Source: Geofilum rhodophaeum | Lineage (GTDB): Bacteria; Bacteroidota; Bacteroidia; Bacteroidales; Marinilabiliaceae | DNA: 64,000 nucleotides | Direction: 5' to 3' | NCBI RefSeq assembly: GCF_002210225.1 | Contig: NZ_MWUJ01000017.1 | Location: 1-64,000 of the forward strand | Program-made: the position numbers and the translations under genes | Notes under the pieces: generated by a model | What the model was told of the DNA's origin: nothing | Databases searched by the model: none | What the model saw: only the letters and a program-made list of their open reading frames with translations | Part shown: positions 8,188-16,726 of the stretch, piece by piece | Position numbering within the stretch: position 1 is the stretch's first letter | Layout of the letters: every line of letters begins with the position of its first letter

Positions 8188-8571
8188 ATGGGGAAACGGA
8201 CACTGGAAGGCGTTTTGTTGTTTGATGGCTTTTGTGTGTTGTGCAGTGCGTTTGTACGTAGGGTGTTGCGGCGCTTTGACGGGAAGTTGGAGGTGTTGCC
8301 CATGCAGGGGGTGCGGGGACAGGCCTTGTTGGCTCAGAGCGGCATGAATCTGCTGCCCGATGAGGTGATATTGCTCATAGGCAAGCAAGTGTTGCAGGGG
8401 CCTGATGCCGTTTTGTATCTGTTGCGTGTTGCCGGAGGAGGCTGGCCGCTTTTGGCCCGTTTGGGCAGCTGGCTGCCCAAATCCTGGGTTACTTTCCTCT
8501 ACCGCAAGGTGGCAAAGAATCGTTACGTCTGGTTCGGTAAAAGAAAGTCCTGCTTTGTGCCAGAGCGCTAG
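8188..8571 (+). CDS. DCC-family (DUF393) thiol-disulfide oxidoreductase-like protein
   Basis: 127 residues. LLFDGFCVLCSAFVRRVLRR near the N-terminus carries the D-G-x-C-x-x-C signature of the DCC family (PF04134), followed by LPMQGVRGQ and LPDEVILL as in family members. The family is predicted, not proven, to have thiol redox activity. It starts 2 bp after the OmpA-like paralogue and is probably the last gene of that operon. Its 3' end overlaps the convergent DUF4924 gene by 4 bp. Confidence 0.8.
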   Translation: MGKRTLEGVLLFDGFCVLCSAFVRRVLRRFDGKLEVLPMQGVRGQALLAQSGMNLLPDEVILLIGKQVLQGPDAVLYLLRVAGGGWPLLARLGSWLPKSWVTFLYRKVAKNRYVWFGKRKSCFVPER

Positions 8572-9116
8572 TCCTCCAAATCCAGCTTGCCTGTTTGTTC
8601 TTCCTGATATCTTTTGGACAAGAGGGCCAGAAAACTTGCAAATTGTTTCATGGCCGATAGGGTTTCGGCGCTGAGACTTTGTTTTTGTAGGCGCAGTAAA
8701 AAGGTGTTGTACAGGGCACCCAGCATCAGTTCAATGTCGTTGGCGGGGGGTGGACTGGTTTTGGTTTCGAGCTCTTTAAGGAGGGGCTGCAGTTGCTGAA
8801 ATTGAATTTGGTAGTTGACAAATTTTGGGGTTTTCAGCAGAAGGTGATGCAGTGTGTTGAGTTCATTAACTGTGTTGGTCAGCATTTGCAGGTGGCCGCC
8901 TTTTTCCTTTTGCTCCACTTTGAGCATGGCGCTGAGGTTGTCCCACCACTGTTCCATTTCCTGCAAAATTTCACCGGATTGACCGTATTGGGGCAGCAGC
9001 TCGGTGCGGATGCGTTCCATATTGCAGTCGTAGGCGCGTATCAGATCTTCTACTTGCCACATATACAGGATGTATTCGGCAATGTTCTCTTTTTTCTTTT
9101 TTTGTGCGGTCAGCAT
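8568..9116 (-). CDS. DUF4924 family protein
   Basis: A 182-residue, mostly helical cytoplasmic protein without signal peptide or membrane segments. The start, KKKENIAEYILYMWQVEDLI, is the conserved opening of DUF4924, a family found in Bacteroidetes with no assigned function. It lies 9 bp downstream of the S4-domain gene in the minus-strand group that includes pth, which suggests a housekeeping or RNA-related setting, but nothing more can be said about its job. Confidence 0.75.
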   Translation of the reverse strand: MLTAQKKKKENIAEYILYMWQVEDLIRAYDCNMERIRTELLPQYGQSGEILQEMEQWWDNLSAMLKVEQKEKGGHLQMLTNTVNELNTLHHLLLKTPKFVNYQIQFQQLQPLLKELETKTSPPPANDIELMLGALYNTFLLRLQKQSLSAETLSAMKQFASFLALLSKRYQEEQTGKLDLED

Positions 9117-9125
9117 GCTGTAGTT

Positions 9126-9533
9126 TTAATCAAGGTCCTCAAAATCGTCGTCGGCGTCGAAAAATTGATCCAAATCACGCCGTTCTTTTTTGGTGGGTCG
9201 CCCCAGTCCCCTGGGTCGGTTCATTGCCTGGGCCATACGGGTGAGCCGAAGCAGTTCGAGCTCTTCGGCCGGGGTGACATCTTTGATAAAGTCGGCGGTT
9301 AGTTTGGCCCCCATTCGCTTGCCCGAAAGCGCCAGTACTTTGTAGCGACGGGTCACGGGCGGATCCTTGATTTCTACTTCATCGCCCACCTTTAGGGTAC
9401 GCGATGATTTTACCGGCATCCCGTCCATCAGCACCTTCCCTTTTTTGCAGGCTTCGGTGGCCAGACTGCGTGTCTTGAAAAGGCGAACGGCCCAAAGGTA
9501 CTTATCGATGCGCAAGGCTTCTGTTTCTCCCAT
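9126..9533 (-). CDS. S4-domain RNA-binding protein, Hsp15-like
   Basis: 135 residues. An S4 RNA-binding domain occupies about 8-65 (RIDKYLWAVRLFKTRSLATE, VLMDGMPVKSSRTLKVGDEV), the Hsp15/HslR arrangement. Hsp15 in E. coli rescues stalled 50S subunits carrying peptidyl-tRNA, a role that fits the neighbouring pth. The C-terminus has a basic patch (RPRGLGRPTKKERRD) and then an acidic tail (DADDDFEDLD). The gene follows pth after 25 bp. Confidence 0.82.
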   Translation of the reverse strand: MGETEALRIDKYLWAVRLFKTRSLATEACKKGKVLMDGMPVKSSRTLKVGDEVEIKDPPVTRRYKVLALSGKRMGAKLTADFIKDVTPAEELELLRLTRMAQAMNRPRGLGRPTKKERRDLDQFFDADDDFEDLD

Positions 9534-9558
9534 GGTGTTCAGGTTTAGCGGCGTGGTC

Positions 9559-10188
9559 TTATCTTTTGTTGAAGGTGTTCATGGTTCGGGTGCAGCCCAT
9601 ACTTGCAAAGCTGTGGATGATTGCTGTGGCCAGCTCAAAACGTTCGGGCAGCGCCTCCTTTTCGTCTCGCTCCCATTGTCCCAACACATAATCGACCTGT
9701 TGACCTTTGCGGAAATTGTCGCCGATTCCGAAGCGAAGGCGGGCATATTGGTTGTGCCCCAATACCTCGTTGATGTTTTTGAGTCCATTGTGTCCGGCGT
9801 CACTGCCCTTGGCGCGAAGGCGCAGAACACCAAAGGGGAGGGCCAAATCATCTACCACCACCAGGAGGTTTTCTATAGGAATCTTTTCTTTTTGCAACCA
9901 ATAGTTGACGGCCCGGCCGCTCAAATTGACATAGGTCGATGGCTTGAGCAGGGTCAGCTGGCGTCCCTTGTGTTTATGCTGGGCGGTCAATCCATAGCGA
10001 CCATCTTCAAAACTTATGCCGGCCTCCCCGGCCAGGTGGTCCAGAACATCAAAACCTACGTTGTGTCTGGTGTGTGCATATTCCGAGCCGATGTTGCCGA
10101 GGCCCACAATCAGGTATTTCATTTCGTGAGGTGTTGTATCGCTTGCTCCTTTGGGGGAACTTACCCAGTTTTTGATTTTTTGCCACAT
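9559..10188 (-). CDS. pth: Peptidyl-tRNA hydrolase
   Basis: Releases tRNA from peptidyl-tRNA dropped by ribosomes. The conserved core [20 protein letters not shown] holds the catalytic Asn and His, with [13 protein letters not shown] further on. An open frame runs up to 10293, but that extension crosses a hairpin terminator and overlaps rplY, so it is not likely used. Starts at 10188 (MWQKIKNW, 210 residues) or 10122 (MKYLIVG, 188 residues, the usual family length) are both possible; the first is given because it stays open and has a plausible basic N-terminus. The neighbouring rplY, S4 protein and prs are also housekeeping genes. Confidence 0.92.
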   Translation of the reverse strand: MWQKIKNWVSSPKGASDTTPHEMKYLIVGLGNIGSEYAHTRHNVGFDVLDHLAGEAGISFEDGRYGLTAQHKHKGRQLTLLKPSTYVNLSGRAVNYWLQKEKIPIENLLVVVDDLALPFGVLRLRAKGSDAGHNGLKNINEVLGHNQYARLRFGIGDNFRKGQQVDYVLGQWERDEKEALPERFELATAIIHSFASMGCTRTMNTFNKR

Positions 10189-10210
10189 AAGCGCTGCCCG
10201 TTTAGACGCA

Positions 10211-10236
10211 AAAACCCCCATATACAAATACGGGGG
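10211..10236 (-). terminator. Terminator after rplY
   Basis: Read on the minus strand, CCCCC (10236-10232) pairs with GGGGG (10219-10215) around a short AT-rich loop with two more pairs, followed by TTTT. It separates rplY from pth and argues against the long pth start. Confidence 0.65.
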
Positions 10237-10258
10237 CTCTTGTGTTTGGTGAAGTGGA

Positions 10259-10831
10259 TTAACCTTTCTGCTGAGCAGCTGCACGGGCAGCACGGGTCAG
10301 CTTAACAGAAGTAACCACAGAGTTTTTAGCGTTGAGCAGTTCCAGGTTGGGGTAGCTGAGTTCGCCTACCTGAATACTCTTACCCAAGCCCAGTTTGTCG
10401 ATGTTTACAGTCAAGTGGTCGGGCAGGTCTTTCATCAAGCCCTTAACGCGCAGTTTGCGCTGCTCCAGGGTGAGTTTACCACCGGCCTTAACACCTTCGG
10501 CCAAACCTTCCAGCTTAACGGGGATCTCAATTACAACGGGCTTCTCTTCAAATACCTGAAGGAAGTCGATGTGAATGAGTTCGTCGCTTACAGGGTGAAA
10601 TTGGGTGTCCTTAATTACCGCAGTAAAAGTTTTGCTGTCGATGTTCAAGTGAACCAAATACACGTTGGGCGTGAACAACAACTTGCGAAACTCGTTGGCT
10701 TCGGCATAGAAATGAACGACTTCTTCACCTCCGTACAATACGGCGGGTACTTTTTCGCTGGCGCGCAGCTCTTTGGTTGCGGATTTTCCCAGGTTGTCCC
10801 TTTTGGCCGCTTTAACTTCAATAGTTTGCAT
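10259..10831 (-). CDS. rplY: 50S ribosomal protein L25 (long, Ctc-type)
   Basis: 190 residues, the two-domain L25/TL5/Ctc form. The 5S-rRNA-binding N-terminal domain (about 1-95: [43 protein letters not shown]) is followed by the C-terminal extension ([20 protein letters not shown]). It ends in a basic Ala-rich tail. It lies between prs and pth on the same strand, with its own terminator. Confidence 0.95.
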   Translation of the reverse strand: MQTIEVKAAKRDNLGKSATKELRASEKVPAVLYGGEEVVHFYAEANEFRKLLFTPNVYLVHLNIDSKTFTAVIKDTQFHPVSDELIHIDFLQVFEEKPVVIEIPVKLEGLAEGVKAGGKLTLEQRKLRVKGLMKDLPDHLTVNIDKLGLGKSIQVGELSYPNLELLNAKNSVVTSVKLTRAARAAAQQKG

Positions 10832-10836
10832 GTTTA

Positions 10837-10926
10837 CAAAATTAGTTTGTGCTACTCAAAATTAAGTGCTGATGTAAAAGCTTAATTTCCCATCACACGT
10901 TATGCCCTTTTGGGGCCGCAAAGATA
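10837..10926 (-). promoter_or_regulatory. -7 boxes upstream of rplY
   Basis: Three TAnnTTTG matches lie on the minus strand: TATCTTTG (10926-10919), TAATTTTG (10864-10857) and TAATTTTG (10844-10837). The first leaves about 80 nt of leader and is the most plausible. The last is almost on the start codon and probably chance. No properly spaced -33 box was found. Confidence 0.4.
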
Positions 10927-10930
10927 TAAA

Positions 10931-11869
10931 TTAAATTACAAATTGTGTGCTGATCGACTGGTAATTGTATACTTTTTCGATGGTGTCGGCAAAGAGCTGG
11001 GCAACACTGAGAACTTTGATTTTGGCGGACGATTTGCGCAGGGGAATGGAGTCGCTGACGTAGACTTCGGTCAGTTCCGATTGCTCAATGCGCTCGTAGG
11101 CCGGTCCCGAAAGGATGGCGTGGGTGGCAAAGGCACGCACGCTGAGGGCGCCCTGCTCCTTCATCATTTCGGCTGCTTTAGTCAGCGTTCCTGCCGTGTC
11201 GATCATGTCGTCGAGAATAACTACGTTTTTGCCTTCCACGTCGCCAATGATGCGCATTTCATCTACCACGTTGGCTTTGGAGCGGTACTTGTGACAAATA
11301 ACCATTGGGGTTTCCAGAAACTTGGAATAGGTGTTGGCTCTTTTGGTGCCGCCCACGTCGGGGGAGGCTATAACCAGGTTGTCGAGTCCCAAAGAACGTA
11401 TGTGGGGAACGAAAATGCTGGAGGCGTACAGGTGATCAACCGGAATGTTGAAAAAGCCCTGGATCTGATCGGCATGCAGATCCATAGTGATGATGCGGTC
11501 GACTCCTGCGGTGCTCAACAGATCGGCCACCAGTTTGGCGCCAATCGAGACTCTGGGCTGATCTTTCCGATCCTGCCGGGCAAAACCAAAGTAGGGCATC
11601 ACGGCTACAATTTTGTAGGCTGATGCTCTTTTGGCTGCATCAATCATCATGAGCAGTTCAAAAAGGTTGTCGGTAGGCGGAAAGGTCGACTGAATCAGGA
11701 AGACGTGGGACCCGCGGACGGTTTCTTCGTAGGCGGTGGCGAATTCGCCATCGCTGAAACGGATGACATTTACATTGCCCAGTTCACGACCAGCGCATAA
11801 GCTGATTTTTTCGGCCAGATATTGGGTATTGGTTCCGGAAAAAACCTTAATAGGTGCTTTGGGTGGCAT
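10931..11869 (-). CDS. prs: Ribose-phosphate pyrophosphokinase
   Basis: Makes PRPP from ribose 5-phosphate and ATP, for nucleotide, histidine and NAD synthesis. About 312 residues from the ATG at 11869 (MPPKAPIKVFSG), which matches the family length. An upstream in-frame ATG (11926) is rejected because the extension overlaps the promoter box. Motifs seen: RFSDGEF, FARQDRKDQPR, the HADQIQGFF divalent-metal/ribose loop and the PRPP loop VVILDDMIDTAGTL. It is transcribed toward rplY, 99 bp away. Confidence 0.96.
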   Translation of the reverse strand: MPPKAPIKVFSGTNTQYLAEKISLCAGRELGNVNVIRFSDGEFATAYEETVRGSHVFLIQSTFPPTDNLFELLMMIDAAKRASAYKIVAVMPYFGFARQDRKDQPRVSIGAKLVADLLSTAGVDRIITMDLHADQIQGFFNIPVDHLYASSIFVPHIRSLGLDNLVIASPDVGGTKRANTYSKFLETPMVICHKYRSKANVVDEMRIIGDVEGKNVVILDDMIDTAGTLTKAAEMMKEQGALSVRAFATHAILSGPAYERIEQSELTEVYVSDSIPLRKSSAKIKVLSVAQLFADTIEKVYNYQSISTQFVI

Positions 11870-11914
11870 TAAATTTCTGTTTATCAGATTGTTGTAAAAA
11901 GTGGTTCGACTTTG

Positions 11915-11922
11915 CAAAGATA
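11915..11922 (-). promoter_or_regulatory. -7 promoter box for prs
   Basis: TATCTTTG on the minus strand, 45 bp upstream of the chosen prs start. It lies inside the longer open frame and so supports the shorter start. Confidence 0.55.
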
Positions 11923-11990
11923 GCAAAAATCATGTATCCTTAAGGATTTGTTTACAAGAGATTTTGATTTTTGCTTTAAAATCAAAGGAT

Positions 11991-12590
11991 TTAGCCCTCC
12001 CATTCCTTGTTGAGTTGTTCGATGTAGCTGAGCAAATCTTCCCGTCCATCGGCCTTTTCTGCTGAGGTGATAAAGCTGAGTGGCAGCTCCTCCCACTCCT
12101 TCAGCAGTTCGTTGCCGTAATGCTCCAGGTTGTTTTTTAAAACCGTGGGCGTAAGCTTGTCGGCCTTGGTGAAAACCAGAGCAAAGGGGATGCCTGCCTG
12201 CCCCATGCTGCGCATAAATTCCAGATCGAGGGCCTGGGGTTGGATGCGGGCGTCAATTAATATAAATAAGCATACAAGATTTTCTCGTTTCGAAAGGTAA
12301 TTGAGAATCATTTTGCTGAAAACGGCCCGTTGGGTTTTGGCTACTTTGGCGTAGCCATAACCGGGTAAATCCACCAAATACCAATGGTCGTTAACCAAAA
12401 AATGATTGATGAGTTGGGTTTTTCCCGGTGTCGAGGAGGTTTTGGCCAGCTTGCCGGAGCGGCAAAGCATATTGATGAGGGAGGATTTACCAACATTGGA
12501 GCGGCCGATGAAGGCGTATTCGGGCCGGTTTGGGGGCGGACACTGGTCGGCATGTTGACTGCTGGTAACAAAACGGGCACTTTTAATCAT
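11991..12590 (-). CDS. engB: Ribosome biogenesis GTP-binding protein EngB (YsxC)
   Basis: An essential small GTPase for 50S assembly. About 199 residues from the ATG at 12590 (MIKSARFVTSS). An open frame continues to 12677 but crosses the promoter. GTPase motifs are G1 GRSNVGKSSLIN, G3 DLPGYGYAKV and G4 TKADKLT; SAEKADG fits G5. The sequence between G1 and G3 (TSSTPGKTQLINHF) is the EngB switch I. It is divergent from manA and shares a short intergenic region with it. Confidence 0.95.
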   Translation of the reverse strand: MIKSARFVTSSQHADQCPPPNRPEYAFIGRSNVGKSSLINMLCRSGKLAKTSSTPGKTQLINHFLVNDHWYLVDLPGYGYAKVAKTQRAVFSKMILNYLSKRENLVCLFILIDARIQPQALDLEFMRSMGQAGIPFALVFTKADKLTPTVLKNNLEHYGNELLKEWEELPLSFITSAEKADGREDLLSYIEQLNKEWEG

Positions 12591-12602
12591 GTGCTTTTTT
12601 TG

Positions 12603-12632
12603 CAAAAGTAAGGATAGTTGCCGGTATTCAAA
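12603..12632 (-). promoter_or_regulatory. Promoter of engB
   Basis: On the minus strand, TTTG (12632-12629), an 18-bp spacer, then TACTTTTG (12610-12603). This is near the Bacteroidetes -33/-7 pattern and gives a leader of only about 8-10 nt before the ATG at 12590. Confidence 0.55.
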
Positions 12633-12664
12633 AGTTTGGCGCCTCGACTTGCCTTTGGTTTTTA

Positions 12665-12672
12665 TATCTTTG
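12665..12672 (+). promoter_or_regulatory. -7 promoter box for manA
   Basis: TATCTTTG, 31 bp upstream of the manA start. A TTTG occurs 26 bp further up (12635-12638), slightly too far for a standard -33 box. Confidence 0.5.
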
Positions 12673-12702
12673 TGCAAAACCGATTAAATTTTCACACCTG
12701 TT

Positions 12703-13692
12703 ATGACAAAAGCATTGTATCCCTTAAAGTTTGAGCCCATTTTGATGGAGCGGATCTGGGGCGGTAATAAACTCGAAACGGAATTAAAAAAGCCCCTTGC
12801 GGGGAAAAGTGGTATTGGTGAAAGCTGGGAACTTTCTGGAGTAGATGGCCATGTTTCGGTGGTCAGTAACGGCTTTTTGAAAGGAAATACCCTGGCCGAA
12901 TTGCTGGAGATTTACATGGGCGATTTGGTTGGTGATGCTGTTTTTCAGCGCTTTGGTGAGGAGTTTCCCTTGTTGATTAAGTTCATAGATGCCCGGGAAG
13001 ATTTGTCGATTCAGGTGCATCCCGACGATGAGTTGGCGGGCCAGAGACACGATTCTTTCGGCAAGACTGAAATGTGGTATGTGTTGCAAGCAGAGGAGGG
13101 CGCCCGCTTGATCAGTGGCTTTGCCGAAACGGTTAGTCGGGCGGATTACCTGAAAGCGGTAGAGGAGAAGCGCCTGGAATCCCTGTTGGCCAGTCACCCT
13201 GTTCAGGCGGGAGAGGTCTTTTTTATTCCTGCCGGAAGAGTGCATGCTATAGGCGCGGGTATCTTGGTGGCTGAAATTCAGCAGACTTCGGATGTAACTT
13301 ATCGGATTTATGATTTTGACCGACGTGATGCTCAGGGACAAACCCGGCAATTGCATACGCAGGAGGCGCTGGATGCCATCGACTATAAGGCTTATCCGGA
13401 TTATCGTACGGCCTATGAGGTGGTGCCGAACACGGTGAGTCCGGTGGTCAGTTGTCCTTATTTCACGACTTCGGTGTTGGAGCTGGATGGCCCCCTGACC
13501 AGGGATTATTACAGTCTCGATTCATTTGTCATCCTGATTTGTACCGAGGGGGCTGCACGTCTGGTGTATGAAGGCGGCGAAGTGGCTGTCGCTAAGGGCG
13601 AAACGGTGTTGATTCCGGCAGAGTTGCGGCAGTTGACCTTTTATCCGGAGGGACAAGCCCGATTGTTGGAGGTTTATGTGCCCCATGAATAA
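12703..13692 (+). CDS. manA: Mannose-6-phosphate isomerase, type I
   Basis: Interconverts mannose 6-phosphate and fructose 6-phosphate, feeding GDP-sugar synthesis or mannose use. 329 residues, the short class seen in Firmicutes and Bacteroidetes. Zinc-site motifs are visible: QVHPDDELA, GKTEMWYVL and the C-terminal cupin region VFFIPAGRVHAIGAGILVAE, with the conserved arginine segment TYRIYDFDRRD. It appears to be transcribed alone, 95 bp before lysC, which has its own promoter box. Confidence 0.92.
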   Translation: MTKALYPLKFEPILMERIWGGNKLETELKKPLAGKSGIGESWELSGVDGHVSVVSNGFLKGNTLAELLEIYMGDLVGDAVFQRFGEEFPLLIKFIDAREDLSIQVHPDDELAGQRHDSFGKTEMWYVLQAEEGARLISGFAETVSRADYLKAVEEKRLESLLASHPVQAGEVFFIPAGRVHAIGAGILVAEIQQTSDVTYRIYDFDRRDAQGQTRQLHTQEALDAIDYKAYPDYRTAYEVVPNTVSPVVSCPYFTTSVLELDGPLTRDYYSLDSFVILICTEGAARLVYEGGEVAVAKGETVLIPAELRQLTFYPEGQARLLEVYVPHE

Positions 13693-13753
13693 TGTTTTTC
13701 GTGTTTTGCCGATAAAAAAGTGTTGATTTTTTACTTTTTTGTGCTATTTGGTT

Positions 13754-13761
13754 TAATTTTG
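13754..13761 (+). promoter_or_regulatory. -7 promoter box for lysC
   Basis: TAATTTTG, 26 bp before the start codon. No correctly spaced -33 box was found. Confidence 0.5.
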
Positions 13762-13787
13762 CAACCCAAAAGATAAAAATTTAGGCT

Positions 13788-15098
13788 ATGAAGGTTTTAA
13801 AATTTGGCGGGACTTCCGTAGGATCTGCCGACCGGATGAAGGAAGTGGCTGCTTTGGTCAACGACGGCGATCGAAAGATTGTGGTATTGTCGGCGATGTC
13901 GGGAACCACCAATAATTTGGTAGAGATTGCCAACTACCTTTATAAGAAGAACCACGACGGCGCCAATGAGATTGTCAGCCAGATGGAAAAAAAGTACTAT
14001 GAGGAAGTGGAGGCGCTGTATGCCACCGACAAATATAAGGAGCTGGGACGGGAATTGATTCGCTTGCATTTTGATGAAATCAAGGGCTATACCAGGGACG
14101 TATTTACGGTTTATGAAGAGAAGAGCATTCTGGCCCAGGGTGAGTTGATGTCCACCGCCATGGTGAATTACTATCTGCAGGAACAGGGTGTGGCATCGGC
14201 CTTATTGCCCGCTTTGGATTTTATGCGCACCAACAAAAACAATGAGCCCGATATGGCTTACATTCGGGAGAATTTGAATCCTTTATTGGAGGAGCAGCCC
14301 GAGGTGCAGATTTTTATTACCCAGGGTTACATTTGTCGCAATGCTTTTGGCGAGGTGGACAACCTGCAAAGGGGTGGCAGTGATTATTCTGCTTCGCTGA
14401 TTGGCGCGGCAGTGGGTGCCGATGAAATTCAGATATGGACCGACATCGACGGGATGCACAACAACGATCCGCGTTATGTGGAGGGTACCAGGTCCATCGC
14501 TGAGCTGTCGTTCGATGAAGCGGCTGAATTGGCTTATTTTGGCGCAAAGATTCTGCACCCAACCAGCGTGCTGCCAGCCAAGCTGGCCGATATACCTGTA
14601 CGCCTCCTGAACACCCTTGATCCTTCGGCCCCCGGCACCACCATTTCGGGCAAGGAAATAAAAGGCGACATCAAAGCCATTGCTGCCAAAGACGGCATAA
14701 CCGCCATTCGCATCAAATCGGGGCGCATGTTGCTGGCCTATGGCTTCATGCGTAAGGTCTTTGAGATTTTTGAAAGCTACAAAACACCCATCGATATGAT
14801 TACCACCTCCGAGGTTGGGGTGTCGGTAACCATCGATAACGATCGGCACATCGACGACATAGTGGACGATTTGAAGAAATTTGGTACCGTGGAGGTGGAC
14901 CGCGATCAGGTCATCATTTGTGTGGTGGGCGACCTGGTGCGCGAAAACAAGGGCTATGCCAACCGCATTTTTAATGCTTTGCGCGATATTCCCGTTCGAA
15001 TGATTTCCTATGGCGGGTCGGACCACAACATATCTATGCTGGTGAGTGCCGATTACAAGAAGCTGGCACTGCGAACGCTAAGCGAGAAACTATTTTAG
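13788..15098 (+). CDS. lysC: Aspartate kinase (monofunctional)
   Basis: The first step of the aspartate pathway to diaminopimelate, lysine, threonine and methionine. 436 residues: kinase domain 1-about 290 (KFGGTSVGSADRM, LQRGGSDYSASLIGAA, WTDIDGMHNNDPR), then two ACT domains (AIRIKSGRML, IDMITTSEVGVSVTID) that normally sense lysine or threonine. It is not fused to homoserine dehydrogenase. lysA follows 57 bp later, so the first and last enzymes of the lysine branch are probably cotranscribed. Confidence 0.95.
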   Translation: MKVLKFGGTSVGSADRMKEVAALVNDGDRKIVVLSAMSGTTNNLVEIANYLYKKNHDGANEIVSQMEKKYYEEVEALYATDKYKELGRELIRLHFDEIKGYTRDVFTVYEEKSILAQGELMSTAMVNYYLQEQGVASALLPALDFMRTNKNNEPDMAYIRENLNPLLEEQPEVQIFITQGYICRNAFGEVDNLQRGGSDYSASLIGAAVGADEIQIWTDIDGMHNNDPRYVEGTRSIAELSFDEAAELAYFGAKILHPTSVLPAKLADIPVRLLNTLDPSAPGTTISGKEIKGDIKAIAAKDGITAIRIKSGRMLLAYGFMRKVFEIFESYKTPIDMITTSEVGVSVTIDNDRHIDDIVDDLKKFGTVEVDRDQVIICVVGDLVRENKGYANRIFNALRDIPVRMISYGGSDHNISMLVSADYKKLALRTLSEKLF

Positions 15099-15155
15099 TC
15101 CGGCCTTGTTACTTTAACAGAACAACATTTGAAACGATAAAAACCATTAGAGCAG

Positions 15156-16310
15156 ATGCAGAATTCCTTCCCATTACAGAAGTTGCAGAACATTAAGACC
15201 CCTTTTTATTATTACGATATGGAGTTGCTGGAGCGAACGCTCAAGCAACTGCGTGAGCATTCGCAGCAGCATGGTTTCGTGGTGCATTATGCCATAAAGT
15301 CGAACGCCAATCTCCGGGTTTTGGAGATGATCCGCAGCTTTGGGCTGGGGGTCGACTGTGTGAGCGGTTTTGAGGTGCAGCGTGCCCTGGATGCGGGCTT
15401 TGCACCATCGGGTATTGTATTTGCCGGCGTGGGGAAGGCCGACTGGGAAATAGAGCTGGGGCTCGACAACGACATTGCCTGCTTCAATGTGGAGTCGATT
15501 CCCGAATTGGAAATCATCAACGAACTGGCCGCTAAAAAGGGCAAGCATGCCCATGTGGCGCTGCGCATTAACCCCAATGTAAATGCCAAAACGCACCATT
15601 ATATAACTACCGGACTTAAAGAGAATAAGTTTGGCATTAATCAGTGGGATCTGGATAAGGTGGTGGGGGTTCTGAAAAAGTTGCAGCACGTTTCTTTTGA
15701 GGGCATTCATTTTCATATAGGCTCACAGATTACCGATCTCAGCTCCTTTAAGGACTTGTGTGTTCGGGTTAATGAAATTCAGGAGTGGTTTATTCAGCAG
15801 CAGTTGTATCCACGTGTGATTAATGTGGGCGGTGGATTGGGCATCGATTATGAGGATCCCGATCAGCATCCGATTCCAGATTTCGAGAATTATTTTAAGG
15901 TGTTTAAGGAGGGACTTACGCTACGCGACGATCAGGAAGTGCATTTTGAACTGGGTCGTTCAATTACCGGTCAGGCCGGGAGTCTGGTTACCCGCGTGCT
16001 GTACATCAAAGAGGGAGTCAAAACGAAGTTTGCCATTGTGGATGGTGGCATGACCGAGTTGATTCGTCCGGCCTTGTATCAGGCCTACCATAAAATTGAA
16101 AACATCAGCAGTGCGGCTCCGGAGGAAAAGTACGATGTGGTGGGACCCATTTGCGAGTCGTCCGACAGCTTTGGCAAGGCGGTTTCTTTGCCCAAAACTT
16201 CGCGTGGCGATTTGATCGTATTGCGTTCGGCAGGAGCATACGGTGAGGTGATGGCTTCGCAATACAACCTGCGATCTCTGCCCGGTTCGGTTTATTCCGA
16301 CAAGTTGTAA
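15156..16310 (+). CDS. lysA: Diaminopimelate decarboxylase
   Basis: Converts meso-diaminopimelate to lysine with pyridoxal phosphate. 384 residues of the alanine racemase-like barrel fold. The PLP lysine sits in HYAIKSNANLRVL. Further motifs are FHIGSQITD, the phosphate-binding glycines in INVGGGLGIDY, the substrate-binding segment ELGRSITGQAGSL, and GPICESSDSFGK, which carries the active-site Cys of the partner subunit. It closes the putative lysC-lysA operon and is followed by a strong terminator. Confidence 0.95.
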   Translation: MQNSFPLQKLQNIKTPFYYYDMELLERTLKQLREHSQQHGFVVHYAIKSNANLRVLEMIRSFGLGVDCVSGFEVQRALDAGFAPSGIVFAGVGKADWEIELGLDNDIACFNVESIPELEIINELAAKKGKHAHVALRINPNVNAKTHHYITTGLKENKFGINQWDLDKVVGVLKKLQHVSFEGIHFHIGSQITDLSSFKDLCVRVNEIQEWFIQQQLYPRVINVGGGLGIDYEDPDQHPIPDFENYFKVFKEGLTLRDDQEVHFELGRSITGQAGSLVTRVLYIKEGVKTKFAIVDGGMTELIRPALYQAYHKIENISSAAPEEKYDVVGPICESSDSFGKAVSLPKTSRGDLIVLRSAGAYGEVMASQYNLRSLPGSVYSDKL

Positions 16311-16330
16311 AACAGTTTTTTTTGCGTATA

Positions 16331-16364
16331 AAAAAGGTCGCTGCCTAAGGGGAGCGACCTTTTT
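16331..16364. terminator. Bidirectional terminator between lysA and the Dabb gene
   Basis: A perfect 12-bp stem, AAAAAGGTCGCT (16331-16342) with its complement (16353-16364), around a 10-base loop, with A and T runs on either side. It serves both convergent genes. Confidence 0.8.
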
Positions 16365-16375
16365 ACATTTCAGAA

Positions 16376-16675
16376 TTAGAATTCATAATCCACACAGGCC
16401 CGCTCTTCCAGAATGGCGCGTATTTTTTTTGCAACCTTTTGGTGGTCGGGATGCACGACATACACCTGTAATGCCTGCCAGTCGGCGAACTCAGTAAGCA
16501 GGGCCAGATCGTATTCCTCCTTGGGGTTGGCGTTGATGCCCGCTTCAATATGTTTGAGTTCCGGAATGTGGACTTTGAGCATTTCAAGCTCTTTCTTCAA
16601 CGACAGAAGCTGCTCTTGTCCGGCTTCCTGTCTGACCTCGGCTTTGAATTTAAATAAAACAACGTGCTTAATCAT
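16376..16675 (-). CDS. Stress-responsive alpha/beta-barrel (Dabb) domain protein
   Basis: A 99-residue protein of the dimeric alpha/beta barrel (Dabb, PF07876) family. It opens with IKHVVLFKFKAEV, has the central PELKHIEAGINAN, and ends with the histidine-containing VYVVHPDHQKVAKKI. The family includes small proteins of unknown substrate in bacteria and stress-induced proteins in plants. A single-gene unit between terminator and promoter; no function can be inferred from the neighbours. Confidence 0.85.
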   Translation of the reverse strand: MIKHVVLFKFKAEVRQEAGQEQLLSLKKELEMLKVHIPELKHIEAGINANPKEEYDLALLTEFADWQALQVYVVHPDHQKVAKKIRAILEERACVDYEF

Positions 16676-16701
16676 TGTGAAAATATTTGTTTATTTGAAT
16701 T

Positions 16702-16709
16702 CAAATGTA
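16702..16709 (-). promoter_or_regulatory. -7 promoter box for the Dabb gene
   Basis: TACATTTG on the minus strand, 26 bp upstream of the start at 16675. Confidence 0.5.
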
Positions 16710-16726
16710 ATTCTTTTTAGCGACTT

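Noticed and set aside
10189-10293. N-terminal extension of pth
   Set aside because: It would run through the rplY terminator and overlap the end of rplY, and the added residues do not belong to the family.
13693-13787. Lysine riboswitch before lysC
   Set aside because: The 95-bp gap is too short and AT-rich for the lysine riboswitch fold, and no conserved stems were found.
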